This document shows positions 44,739 to 55,829 of a stretch of DNA of 64,000 nucleotides, piece after piece (positions within the stretch are counted from its first letter, which is position 1; each line of letters starts with the position of its first letter). The stretch spans positions 1,457,340 through 1,521,339 of the forward strand of contig QXEO01002115.1 in assembly GCA_007115705.1 (NCBI GenBank). The letters run 5' to 3'. Under the pieces are notes generated by a model, which worked only from the letters and a program-made list of their open reading frames with translations, did no database searches and was not told the DNA's origin. The translations under genes and the position numbers were made by a program. This stretch comes from Dactylis glomerata. Taxonomy: Eukaryota; Streptophyta; Magnoliopsida; Poales; Poaceae.

Positions 44739-44744
44739 TTAGTG

Positions 44745-44890
44745 CATGATACTAGCTATGATTGATCATGGGGGTGATATATCAGATGGCTTCATTTATT
44801 AATTTGTGGTAGTCATAATAGCATCTGTTTTTTGGATGCACTATGCATGTTACGGCATCTATATCTCATCTTTCTAATCCCTCCGATCAG
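44745..44890. repeat. MITE fragment shared with 58795-58895
   Basis: The text gatggcttcatttattaatt and gcatctgttttttggatgca occurs in both places. It is a degraded copy related to the Tourist-like group; no ends found. Confidence 0.5.
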
Positions 44891-45052
44891 AAATAACTAT
44901 CGGCAATTTTACCACGACCCTTGTTAAATTCTACCATTGCATTTTCTTTCTAACATTCCAAAAATACTCTGACGATTCTTTAGGTTGAAGGCTCAAACAC
45001 ACATTACATTTTCTCTTATTCCTTAAACACTCGGTTCTTTTAATATTGTAAG

Positions 45053-45256
45053 TCAACCGCACGTGGGCGTCACATAGAGAGGCGATAGGTCGATCTGTGA
45101 GCTCCAGGCGTATCTGAAGCTGACGGGATGTCCCTGCACCACGGGCTTGCCATTGTTGAGGAAGCAGATCCCGCCTCCGTAGTGGAAATCGAATTTGGAC
45201 GGGTCGATCGGAAGTGTGGTGTTGAAGCCTGCGCAGAACAGCCATACTTGTTCCTG
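45053..45256 (-). CDS. unrecognised last-exon-like ORF
   Basis: A minus-strand frame follows a good acceptor (tgcccccag|gaacaag at about 45256) and ends at a TAG near 45053. It reads CAGFNTTLPIDPSKFDFHYG, then GGGICFLNNGKPVVQGHPVS. The composition looks like real protein rather than chance, but I cannot name a family. It may be the last exon of a minus-strand gene whose other pieces lie at 45400-50230, or a relic. Confidence 0.4.
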   Translation of the reverse strand, partial: QEQVWLFCAGFNTTLPIDPSKFDFHYGGGICFLNNGKPVVQGHPVSFRYAWSSQIDLSPLYVTPTCG

Positions 45257-46410
45257 GGGGCAGCGGCACGTATGACACTTATTTCTGATGTACATAAACT
45301 GGACGTGTAAATAGCAAGCAAGAAACATAAAAAAAATTCATGAACATGAGATCAACAAGATACATACCAAAATTAATGTCGATGCACCCAATCCTCCTTG
45401 TCATGGCAGCGGGTCAATCAGCATTAGCCTATCACCGGCATCACTATTCCCGTTGGAGGAGAGCAGCAACATGTCGCCCTCCTTGTTGCAGCGGCAGTCC
45501 ATCTAGAGTACAGCGCCAGCTCCCTATCGTTCTAGGGATAAGCCATGCCGGTAGCCAGAGCGCCTCCGAGATAGAAACCCCAAGTTTTGGTAGGCATGCC
45601 CATGCACCAGAAGCCACATCCACATGTAACTGCAATACATTAATAAGCAAACCTTAGTGAAAATTGGCACAAAAACAACCCGTAAGTATTAGCTTCAACC
45701 AAGACAAAAGTTACATGACGACCTATGCATGGTAAGTATAAATCAACTAAAAAAGAATTGAGTCCTATACATTCTTGACTAATATGATTCCAGATTGAAA
45801 TACATAAAAGTATCAAACTCCCATTGAACTCCCAAGGAAAGAACAGATGCGCCCTCCTAGGCAACACCAGCAGCACACCGCATCTGACGCCGATGTTGAT
45901 GCCAAGCCAGAAACGCCGGGTTTGGGAGGCAGCGGAAGATGTCGTGGTCAAAGATGGCTGCAACGAGTTAGTAAGAAAACCTTAGTGAAAACTGAAATTA
46001 TAAGTAGTAGCTTGAAACAAGATAAGAGTTTCATCAACCCCTACGCATGACATCATAAGAAGAAAACAATAAAAAAGAATGGAGTCCTACACATGTATCG
46101 ACAAGTGTATAATCAAGTGAAAAAATGGATTTCCATCTTGCACACATGCATGCTTTCTCTACTGCCTAGATATTCATTTATCAATAGGAAAAAAACAACA
46201 AAAATTAAGTATGTACGTTCAACTAGTGATCTACACACCTACTGCAAACTATAGAAAGCAAATTCAGGACAGGTGTTTTATTTGTATTCTGCAGACATGT
46301 ACGTGCATCCACACTTGCCTACCATTTCACAAAATTTGCCTACCATTCCATCTTTATAAGACAGCAGCATTGTGTTTCTTAAATCACAAAATAGAACTAC
46401 AAGTATAAAT
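45257..46410 (-). other. exon-like pieces of the unrecognised minus-strand gene
   Basis: A segment near 45560-45640 (GVSISEALWLPA in one frame) resembles 48310-48400. Sequence after it (45960-46200, agtaagaaaaccttagtgaaaa) resembles 48430-48690. Exons and stops cannot be joined into one frame. Confidence 0.3.
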
Positions 46411-46422
46411 AAGTACCAGATC

Positions 46423-47094
46423 CATGGTTTTTAAAGCGTCGCTTAAGCGTCGCGTAGGCGACGCCTCAGCGTCGAGGCGCCCTGGCAGCGAGAAGTGTCG
46501 TCGTCGCTTTACTTTTGCTAGTAAAGCGTCCTGTAGCGTCTTCAAAGCGTCGATTAAGCATCAAAGCGAGCTGAGCGTCGTCTTCTTCCTGCTTCGGACG
46601 CCTACAGAGCTCGAGCGGGAAAACAGACCCAGCGGAGCGGCAAACCCAAATTGAGCCTAAAGCTGGGAGGGAAATTGGGGCTGCCTGGGGGGAAAAGAGA
46701 GGGGAGAGAGGGTTCTCAGACCTAGGTTTCACAGAACGTTTCAGAGAGAGAGACAGAGCTCTCTCCCTCTCTGGCGGCCAGCTCCTCGTCCTCCAGATCT
46801 GGGCCTGCTCCGGTCAATTACTCCCTCCTCCGCCGGCCTCCTCCACTCCGGCCAAGCTCCAGCGCTTCTCCTCCACCTGGTGACGCCATTCCCCAGCAGG
46901 GAACCAAGGTATTGCTCCTCTTCCCCCTCCTGGTCTCTTTCCTCTCCCGCTCAGCCTGCTATAATTTCAGATCACCAATGTTGCTAGCGCTTTAGTAATT
47001 ACCGTAAAGCGTCGCCTCGCTTCGCGCTTTAAGCGCTTAGGCATCGAGGCGCCCCCCCAGCGCTTTAAAGCGCTCGGACGCTTTAAAAACCATG
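46423..47094. mobile_element. hAT-type element, 672 bp, with host-like interior
   Basis: Perfect 18-bp inverted ends (catggtttttaaagcgtc) and an 8-bp duplication accagatc (46415-46422, 47095-47102) define it. The subterminal parts are packed with aagcg/cgctt motifs. The centre (about 46600-46960) is GC-rich, contains ctctctccctctctgg and a donor-like accaag|gtattg, and looks like a captured 5' leader of a host gene. No transposase. Confidence 0.85.
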
Positions 47095-47102
47095 ACCAGA
47101 TC

Positions 47103-48235
47103 ACAGAATATATGTACACAAAGCATTCAAGTAACTTAACAATGCCATCTCTTGGATTTAGCACCGACATAATCCTCAGTTGATTGAAATGATCTAATAG
47201 GCAATCAAAAACACGAGTGCACAAGATTTTCCAAAATAAAAAAGATTTTGTTCCTTCTTTTGCAGGGTCAAAAGCAAAAGGTTGAGAAACCAAGAGGCAT
47301 ATGGCAAAGAAAATGGCAGCCACAATGCAAAAGACCTTGCGATTAAAGTAGTCAAGGAAGAATGCTTCAAAATGGCATGAAAATTGACCCATTTAACGGT
47401 CTAAGAGCAACTAGAATTTCCATACAATTCAAAAGTGCATAACATGCCTTAGAACTAGAATTAATACCATACTGTTTAGCATGCCGATTTCAAATGTCTT
47501 TAACAAAATTAATAAAGAGTGTTCTGCACTTATGCTAAGTAATCAATGTTCTTCCAAAGTTAGGTACAATCAGTACATTAAATAATTTTCCTAGACCATA
47601 CATAGTATATATAATTACATTTTCACTCTACACATCAACTACTAATTGGTACTAAGCCTAGTTGATCAACATTGAGTACTCAAAGTGGATGCATGAAAAG
47701 ATTAACATTTAGTGAAAAAAGAATATCTAGAAACTCAAACTTCAGCATCTAGTGAGCATGGCATATTTCAAATAAATACAACAAGCTTTAGAGGATGTAT
47801 CATCTAAGTGCCAATAGATACAAAAGCTTTATCACTGAAAATTACACAAGCTTTATCATCTAGTGTAAATGGATATATACCTGAAGCTCTAAAACAAACC
47901 AATTATTTGATCATTGCATCCTCAACAGATGACTAGAAAATTGAAAATTGAGAGGTATCAACCTAACAGTGTATACATATAGAAAATTGTGAGGTATCAA
48001 CCTAACAGTATATTCTACAAGCACCGGCCAAATCACAAGAAAATAGCCATATAGGAAATCAAAATAACTTAGAGGAATGAAGTTCATTAAGGAGACATGA
48101 TTAAAGAGCACGAAAAGATCAAATTTGCAGGCCATGGACAAGAGATGAATCACTAGACGGCTGGAACCTACGGAGTTGAATTGATCTTTTTTCGTAAAAG
48201 GCAGCGGGAGGGACCTTACTAGGATTGAAAGTCAT
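47103..48235. other. AT-rich stretch, possibly intron
   Basis: No domain or element is recognised. A short direct repeat (gaggtatcaacctaacagt) occurs at 47952 and 47992. Confidence 0.35.
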
Positions 48236-48710
48236 TCTTGTCCCTGCCAGCAAGCTAGACCACCACTGGTCTACGTCGACACAAGAGAGCAGTGGATGGT
48301 CCTACTACATGTGCCCACAGCCATAGCGCCTCCAAGCTGAAACCCCATGTCCCCATGTTCCATAGCGCCTCCAAGCTAAAACCCCATGTTCCATTAGGCA
48401 GCACGAGAAGCCGCGGCCACAGATAGCTGCAACACATTAGTAAGCAAACCTTAGTTAAACCTGAAAACAGAAATGAGTAGTAAGTAGTAGCTTGAAATAA
48501 GATAGAAGTTTCATATCTGCCTATGCACATGATAAGCAGGAAATAGTGGAAAAAATAATCAACTCCCGTACATGATAAGCCGACAAGTTTCTAGTCAAGC
48601 AAAAAACAGATTTTTCCTCTCCACACATGCATGTTTTCTCTACCGCCTACACATTCATTCATCAACAGGGAGAAAAAACCAAACAAATTCAATCAAGTAT
48701 GTATGTGTGT
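48236..48710 (-). other. exon-like piece with 36-bp tandem duplication
   Basis: The text agcgcctccaagct(g/a)aaaccccatgtt occurs twice (48325 and 48363), so the minus-strand frame reads GTWGFSLEALW twice. The flanks resemble 45960-46200. Confidence 0.35.
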
Positions 48711-48984
48711 AACCAAGATGCAATTCAGAACTCCTGAGACCAACCTCAGGAACCGAAGCACCTTCACATCACTTTAACATATTCACTACAATTAACAATC
48801 TGAATACGAAAAGAAGGCAACAACCAAAGCTTTTTATTCTTCAGGAGGGATTAAAACGACAAAGGATAGGAGTGTCTTCCTTACAGAAGATTGGTGGGCT
48901 AACAATCCAAGTAATCGCCATGCATTAGAAACAAACCCTAACCCCTAGAACAGTTTGGCGGCTCGATGGCACGAGGGATTCATG

Positions 48985-49660
48985 CATGATTATATCCTCT
49001 AGTTACACATTCAACTTCGTAGAATGGAAATGGATTAGGAAGGAATACATGGTGGATGAAGAGGAGGAGAAGGAGCTCACGGGCAGGAGCAGGCTGGGGA
49101 GGCAGCAGTGGGACGAAGCGGTGGATGGCAATGGGACCAGAAAGTCCAGGGACGAAGCAGGAAACAATGGAAAAAAAGAATCAAAGATTTTTCCTCTTCC
49201 ACACAATCATGTTTTCTCTACCGCCTACACATTCATTCATCAACAGGGAGAAAAAAACCAACCAAATTCAATCAAGTATGTATTTGTGTGACTAGGATGT
49301 ACAAATTCAATCAAGTATCCAGGTAATCGCCGCACATCAGGACAAAACCCTAACACCTACAACACCGTGGCGGCTCGACGACACAAGGGATTCATGCGTG
49401 ATTCTTTCCACTGGTTGCACATTCAACGCGATAGAAAGGAAAGGGATTGTGAAGGGATATATGGTGGAGGAAGAGGAGGAGTGGGAGCTCACGGGCAAGA
49501 CCAGGTTGGGGAGGCAGCAGCGGGACGAAGCGGTGGATGTCGTGGGGAGCAGCAAGTCTAAGGACGTTGCCGGCGGCTGCAGCAGGTTGGGGAGGTTGTC
49601 GCCGACAGCAGCATCCCAGGCAGTCGACAACCAGCTCTTCATCCGTGCATCCACGCTTCC
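48985..49660 (-). repeat. about 400-bp tandem duplication
   Basis: The segment 48978-49140 (ggattcatgcatgatt ... gagctcacgggcaggagcag ... gacgaagcggtggatg) recurs at 49388-49545. The segment 48620-48720 recurs at 49190-49300. Frames on both strands persist only through similarity. Confidence 0.7.
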
Positions 49661-50232
49661 ATTCCTGCGCGCCGGCGGCCATCGCCAAGAAGGCACAACC
49701 GCGCGCTACCCTGGTTGTACGTACAGGCCAGCAGGACGCCAGCTCATCCCGTGGAGCTCCATGGCTGGGACGGCCACCACTCCCAAGGTACTGCGAGCCT
49801 GGACGGCGGGGACAGCAGACGCCATCCTCGTCCGTGGGGAGGTGAGGGACGCTGGGTAAGGAGATGCGAGGGAGATGGCGCTGCGGGGCGGAGAAGGGAT
49901 GAGGCGGCGGCGGCGGCGGCGCGATTTGAGTCCCGATAAGACGGTGTGCCGGAGATCGAAGCGGGGGATGGCGGTGGGAGAAGCCGGCGCTGAGGGAGTG
50001 ACCGAGGGAGGAGTAGATGCGGTGGCCGGCAAGATTTCGTGGTCGGTAGGTGGCCGGCGAGGGAGACTATAGTGTTTGGGCGGCGGCACAGCGACGGAGG
50101 AGAGAGGGGACTGTCGAGGAGACGCACGGCAGCCAGGCAGGATCTGGATTTGGGTTCGCGTCTTGGAAAGGCTAGGTCCGACGGTTCCGCTCTAGGCGTT
50201 GGCTCCGGCTGTAATTTAATCGTTCCCAATCA
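49661..50232 (-). other. GC-rich region, possible 5' end of the minus-strand gene
   Basis: Strong GC content and minus-strand frames (for example 49744-50229) suggest a first exon or leader, but no conserved domain is visible and the start is not supported. Confidence 0.3.
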
Positions 50233-51469
50233 GTTTCCTAAAAAAAAGCTGGCTGATTGGTTTTGCATGTAACGCATCAAGGGGAGTCTTCACTTCCTGC
50301 CTTGGGAGCCGTCGCGCATGCCATTTAGCAAGAAACGAGGAGACATGGGACAGCAAATCAAAAAGAAATTTAAGAGAAATAAAGGCACTCGAAACACACT
50401 TGCCTTAATCCGCGCGCCATAAAATTTTACTACTCCCTCCGTCCCGGTTTATAAGTCTTGCAGCGTATCCCTAGGTTGCTATTTTGACCAATGTAATATA
50501 GCTCGGCCTGGCGCTGGTTTTGACCCGGTCACCATCCTAATCAGTGCCAAATCAGTATTGCTTGGACACATGACAGCTTTTCATTTATTGGAACATAGAT
50601 GCGGAAAAAATTAATGCCCACATTGCCATGTGTATCTTTTGATTTAGATGATTGCCATATTTAGTGGGAACCTTTTAATTGCATTTCCCTCTTGCTTATA
50701 GTAATTAGACCATCCATGCCGTGTATGCGGTTCAAGCCAAAAAGGTCTGATCCTTTGAACCGGTGGTGTTTTGCTGCAGTGTGTAGATCCGATTCAGGAC
50801 AGCGATGGGACCCATTGAACTAAACAAAAAATGTCAACTTCTCTACTCCTTGCATGCTGCCACACTAATGCATAGATTTCATGCAGTGACTCAGCCAGGA
50901 AACCTTATTCATTTCATTGAATCGACCAAGAACCGAACCATGCTTTGGCATCGCTTTTCTTATCAGAATGATTGAATCGACTTTCCACACGTATTGAATC
51001 GACTACAAGCATTTTTTAAAACGCTTTTTCTAAACGCCTGTGGCTGGTCGTATGAATATGATGAAGCCATGGACGTTGTAGTTTTATCTTCGTCGATGCA
51101 TTCTAGTCTGACCGATCAATATATATGATGTGCTATCGAGATTTCCCCATGCATGTTTCCTATTTTAGTAGAACATTTATGCTAAACTTTGCAAACATTT
51201 TTTGTTAATTGCTTGAACCTGTTCTCGTAATAAAAAAAATTAAACCTCATAAATAATTATATTTGAAAAATTAAATGGGGAAATTAAGAATAAATTAAAT
51301 TTAAAAAAATTTAAAAATAAAATATGGAAAAATAAGAGAACTTTACATGTGCTGGTCCATCAGGCGGATGCCTTCACTCGTGCTTAAGGCGTCAAATAAG
51401 AGAGTGCCCTTGGTCATAGGTCCAATACTCGAGATACATAATTCACTCCTAGTAATGCTAAGTTATACC
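50233..51469. other. unassigned, with a Stowaway left end
   Basis: At 50430-50480, ctccctccgtcccggtttat is a clear Stowaway-type terminus, but no matching right end follows. The rest is AT-rich and unrecognised. Confidence 0.4.
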
Positions 51470-51862
51470 CCAGAAAATCGGTTTGGAGCCCGGGCTGCCT
51501 GTAGCCCCTTTTTTTGAAATTGAGATTTAAAAGTTTCAAAAAAATCTAATAAATTCAGTGATGTAGTCAACTTCATACAATTCGAGCATGCTAATTTTTA
51601 ATGTGAAATACCTTGTATTGTAGCCTCGGCAAAAAAACATATTGGACAAAATTTAGAACATGTTCCCAGATCTTGATTTTTGTTCCCATGTGTGGAATTT
51701 TTGTTATTTTTGCCGACAACATAATACAAGGTATTTCGTAATAAAAATTTACACACATGTAGAATAAATCATATACTACACTCTGATATTTTTGTTGATT
51801 TTTTTGAAGTTTCAAAGTTTGAAAAAATGAGCTTCAGTGAGCTTGTCCTCCAAATCGACGCT
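51470..51862. mobile_element. foldback MITE
   Basis: The arms 51476-51650 and 51695-51859 are inverted copies. Examples are gaaataccttgtatt (51604) against aatacaaggtatttc (51724), and tttcaaaaaaatc against gatttttttgaa. The outer ends are aatcggtttggag and ctccaaatcgac. Non-coding. Confidence 0.7.
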
Positions 51863-51899
51863 CTCTAAGAGCATGACTAACGGAGCCCGTAAACATGTG

Positions 51900-51945
51900 A
51901 CCTGTATATCGCGAGTACAGGCTTCTGTACTCGCGATATACAGGT
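51900..51945. repeat. perfect 21-bp inverted repeat with 4-nt loop
   Basis: The arm acctgtatatcgcgagtaca plus g pairs exactly with c plus tgtactcgcgatatacaggt across the loop gctt. Confidence 0.95.
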
Positions 51946-52185
51946 TCGACGGCACTGGCGGAGATCAGCACCCGCAAATTCGAACCGTAAAACAGAAAAT
52001 TCAAAATTTGCCGGGAAGATTTCTTCGCGCGAGAATGGATAGTAGCATACTAGATTTTATACAACAAAATTACAGCTAAAAAACGATGCATAGTTAGTGG
52101 CGAGCTCGCCGAAGGACGCCGCGTCCTCACAGATGGCCAAAATGGCGAGCTCGTAGTCGCCGTCGTCCTCGCCGACGACGACGAT

Positions 52186-52701
52186 CTAGTCCGAGTCGAC
52201 GAGGATCACCTCGGCCTCTGCGTCGCCCTCGCCGGTGGCCACCTCGCCGTCTCCCTGCGCCCAGGCGCGCGCCTCCAGCTCGTCTTGCTGCTTGACAGTG
52301 GCGACGGCAGCGGCGGCCTCCTCCTCCTTCCGCCGCTTCTTAGCCGCGGCCGTCGCCGCGGACTCCACTAAGGCCCGCGCGAGCTCCGCCTCTTCCTCCA
52401 GGTCGCCGCGGCGCCGGCCGACGACGGGATGGACCGAAGCCGACGAGGAGGCCTCTCCAACGTCCCATGTCACCGGTGGAGGAGAAAGGCGGAGCGCCGG
52501 CTCGCGGGCGCGCGCCGGTGCCGTGCGCGCGCCGACGGCGTAGGGGGCGAGCGACGGTGGGGGGGGTCCTCCCCCAGTTCGTCCACCGCCGGCTCGCACG
52601 CTTCTTGGCGGCGACGGACCGGATGCAGCGCCGCTCCTCCTCGTCGTCGCTGCCGGGTGCGCGGCGGCCACCCCCGCTTCCTCCTCCTCCCCCACCAGCA
52701 C
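52186..52701 (-). CDS. Ala/Glu-rich protein of the TIR element
   Basis: A 171-aa frame with a Pro/Gly/Arg-rich first half, a Lys/Glu/Ala helix region (AAAKKRRKEEEAAAAVATVK) and an acidic tail ending VILVDSD. I recall similar proteins in grass DNA transposons, but I cannot name the family or a function. It lies wholly inside the element, and its composition is much more GC-rich than the flanks. Confidence 0.4.
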   Translation of the reverse strand: MLVGEEEEAGVAAAHPAATTRRSGAASGPSPPRSVRAGGGRTGGGPPPPSLAPYAVGARTAPARAREPALRLSPPPVTWDVGEASSSASVHPVVGRRRGDLEEEAELARALVESAATAAAKKRRKEEEAAAAVATVKQQDELEARAWAQGDGEVATGEGDAEAEVILVDSD

Positions 52702-53095
52702 GGCCGCCGCCGACGCCCGAGCCGACGCTCCTCGTCGCCATCGATCTGTCGCCGGCTCGTGCGTTAATTGCTCGCCGGAGGTAAGCTAAGGATGGCGGCG
52801 GCGGCTAGGGTTTGCGGCGGAGGGAATACGGGTTCGACCCGTCTCCGCCGCTCGAGCCGGTACTTCTACCGTGTGCCCGTGAAATTTTTATACGGACCAG
52901 GCCGCTCACGGGCTCCGCTGTGTGCGCTCCCGCATAGCTAGCCAACAGAGGGACGCTCTGTTCTCTACACTACTTTGCGGCTTGCCCCTCGACGACCGAA
53001 GCGACGGAACTCACCGGGTCTCCGCCGTGTTACGTGTATGAGAGTGCTATATAACTACCAAGCTGGTTGATCGAAGCGACAGAATATAATGCAGA

Positions 53096-55810
53096 AAGAA
53101 TCCTGCATTGCTCACCCCTGACAGTCAAATTCATTGACTTGAAAAATGAGGAGAGGTCTCGCGTCCTCACTCGCGTGAGCGCGCGGCCGCCGCCGCCGGC
53201 CGGATCTCCCTGCTCCGGCCTCCCCGCGTCTGCCGCATCTGCATCCGGCCTCTGCTCCAGCTACTCTCTCCTAGCCCCCCGCTGGAGAAGCAGATGGGAA
53301 AGTCCTCGAGCGACCCTGCGCAGCTCTCTGCTCGAGCTCAACCCGATCTTGATCCGCTGTTGTTTGTCGTGCCGTCGCTGGGTCGTCCCGTCCAGGTAGG
53401 TGGCGAGTCCGTGGAAGTGCTGGAGGCCTCCTCGGCCATGCTGTCTGCGCCCGCTCCATCGGTTCTTCCCGTGCCGGTTCCTCCAGCAAAGCCGGCCACC
53501 TCCGCCTCCGCGCTGGCAGCTGCCGTATTGGCATCCCGCAAGGCCGAGCCGGCCATTGGCGGCCGTTTGACTCAAGCCGCACCATCCTCCTGTCCCTCCA
53601 TGGCACCTGCAGCCATGGCCGTCCCCGAGGGCGCCAACGTCAAGCTTTCCGTCCCCGAGGTCTCCTCGTCACCCGTGCCGGCTTCCTGTCCAGCTTCCGG
53701 GAGCACGAAAGAAGACGACTGCTTATCGAGAGGCATTTGCTGGCCTGTCTCGTGGGTCTCCGCTGCTGATGCGGCTGATGACGATGAGGACGGTGAAGAT
53801 GTGCTGGCCCCCCAGACGCCGGCTACCACCAAGGCCGCTGCAGATGCTTCAGATGATGCCTCGCCGACGTTGTTGGCTACCTGCTGCACCGCTGATGTGT
53901 GTCTTGATGCTACCTGCTGCACCGCTGATGTGCGTCTTGATGAGAAGGTGGGCGTGATAGCCTCGCCCGCGGCCGCCTCCATGCCTGCAACTGCATCGGC
54001 TCTCAGCGCCCTTGCAGCGCTTGCGGGCACCTCTGTCCTGCAGCCGCTGCCATCGGCATCGATGCCGACAGGGCCTCCCCTGCCTCCGGCAGCTTACTGC
54101 TTACTGTCCTCCTGACGGAAAGCTGCGTGACTCTGCAGTGGTTGTTGAGGGGCTCGGGTCATTGTCGTTGTCGCCGGCTACTACGGGAGGCACTGTCTCC
54201 GAGATTTCCCCTCCTGTTGGTGCAATGCTGCCGGCTACGGTTCTGCTTTGGGATGCTTCTTTGAGCTCCGATGAGGACGAGGGCGATGAGGTGTTGGCTC
54301 CGCAGACACCGTTGATCTCTGTCAAAGGTGTTGGTTCCGGATCGGTCCTCGGCACCGTTGATATGCATCATGTTGAGAAGGTGCCAGCGGAGCCCTGTGG
54401 CGGCCTCCTTACTGCTGCTCTAGGAGACAAAGAATGTTGGGTGCAAGTGGGTCGGGGCGGCCGCCACTTTCGCGAGCCATCGCCTTTGGTTCGGAAGGAA
54501 GGTCTCGAGCGTAGTCTCGCCTTCAAGCGTTGGGCTCGAGGAAGGTGCTTTCGGTGCCTCGAGCGTGGCCACTAGGTCAGCATGTGTCATGGGCCTTACA
54601 GATGCATCCGTTGTCGTCGTCCTGGTCATCGGGAGCGTTTTTGCCGTGCCCGCTTTCCTGCAGCTCGTTCTTGCTCTCCGGACACTCGTGCCCCTTCTTT
54701 GGATGCTTGTTCTCCTTGTCAGCGAAGTCGCTCTCTGTCCGCTCAGCCTCGTCGTCCCTCGTCGTCTCGGAGTTGGGCTGACGTTGTGCGCCACTCGTCT
54801 TCGCCTGCAGCGGTGCCGCCAAGACCCTCTCCTAGGTGCTGCGAGGAGGTCAATGTCAGCGGCACTTTGGACTCTTTTTTTCGGTCTCAGGTTGCCTTGG
54901 TGCGTATGGAGCTCCTTCAGCTAGTCGATGCCCGCGTCGAGGAGGCGTCTCGACCCCTTCGGGAAGAGGTGGCAGCTCTAAAGTTGTTGTTGGCGCGTGT
55001 TGGTGATTCTTTGGAGCTGACGGGTGGCCTGGGGCACGCCCCCGGGCAGGCTTCGTTTCCCCTTGACTCCACTGAGCAGAAGTCGTCTGTGGTTGAGGAA
55101 GAACATCTTTATGGCTGTATCTCTCCTCGTGGCAGTCCTTGCCAGTCACCACAGCCAGATGTGTCGGCTGCCTATGAGAGCGAGGGCATGGATGCGATCT
55201 TGGATCCAGTGTTGCACATCACACCAGAGTTTCATGAGTTATGTGAGGAATCTTCTAAGGTGCTTCCATTGGAGGTGGGGTCTTCTGAGGCCTTAGTGAC
55301 CTCGCTACCGCAGTCGCCCGCCTCTTTGGTTAGTGGAGCAGTGCTAGCGCATAGCTCCGATGCTCTTTTAGCTAAAGAGCTTTGCGGATTGCTCGTGAGT
55401 TTGGAGGCGGCTAGCCCTGGATATGGCAAGGACATTGCATGTGTCTTGGCGGGAAAGGCTTCCAAGGAAATAATCAGGAAGGTGGAGAAGTTTCTTAGGA
55501 CCAAAAGAAAGAAAATGGTCTTCACCTGGAAAGTTCCGCAGCAGCTGCTTGTTTGATGGATGCCATTCGACTTGCCAGGTTCGTCCAGTTGAGTGGATCT
55601 TCTTTGCGTCGTGGTGCTCCATGTGTTGTGAGCTCGCTATTGTAGGTTGAGAGTGCATGTTGGTTTGGAGGTTGCAGGTTTTAGGTGTTGTTCTCGTGTG
55701 GTTTGTTGTAACGGTTTTCGCCCGGTTTTCCGTTAATTAACTGGGCAATTCTCTTCTTCTTAATTAATAGATTGAGGCAAATCTTTTGCCTCCGTTTCAA
55801 AAAAAAAAAA
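53096..55810 (+). mobile_element. non-LTR retrotransposon carrying ORF1 only
   Basis: A 15-bp target duplication agaatataatgcaga (53081-53095, 55811-55825) and an A-run at 55799-55810 define a 2715-bp retroposed unit. It has a 5' leader, a long gag-like ORF1 and a typical grass LINE tail (gggcaattctcttcttctta, ggcaaatcttttgcctc), but no reverse transcriptase region at all. It must have been mobilised in trans. Confidence 0.88.
53294..55556 (+). pseudogene. LINE ORF1 (gag-like, CCHC zinc knuckles), broken
   Basis: About 750 codons starting at ATG 53294. The first part is Ala/Pro/Ser-rich with two acidic LAPQTP repeats (near 53805 and 54295) and a 36-bp tandem duplication (53877-53941, CTADV twice). 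Next comes CWVQVGRGGRHFRE, then two zinc knuckles, CFRCLERGH and CIRCRRPGHRERFC, and a long C-terminal helical region ending KEIIRKVEKFLRTKRKKM. This layout is that of plant LINE ORF1 RNA-binding proteins. The frame shifts near 54100, and a TAG at 54573 falls inside the first knuckle, so the protein is not made whole. Confidence 0.82.
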
Positions 55811-55829
55811 AGAATATAATGCAGACTGT

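Larger units (their letters stand above)
51866..52940 (-). mobile_element. TIR DNA transposon with one ORF
   Basis: The ends share an inverted cggagcccgt motif: gagcatgactaacggagccc at the left and cacgggctccgctgtgtgcg at the right. The terminal text is of a style seen in grass Harbinger-like elements. A target duplication is not resolved. Confidence 0.5.
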
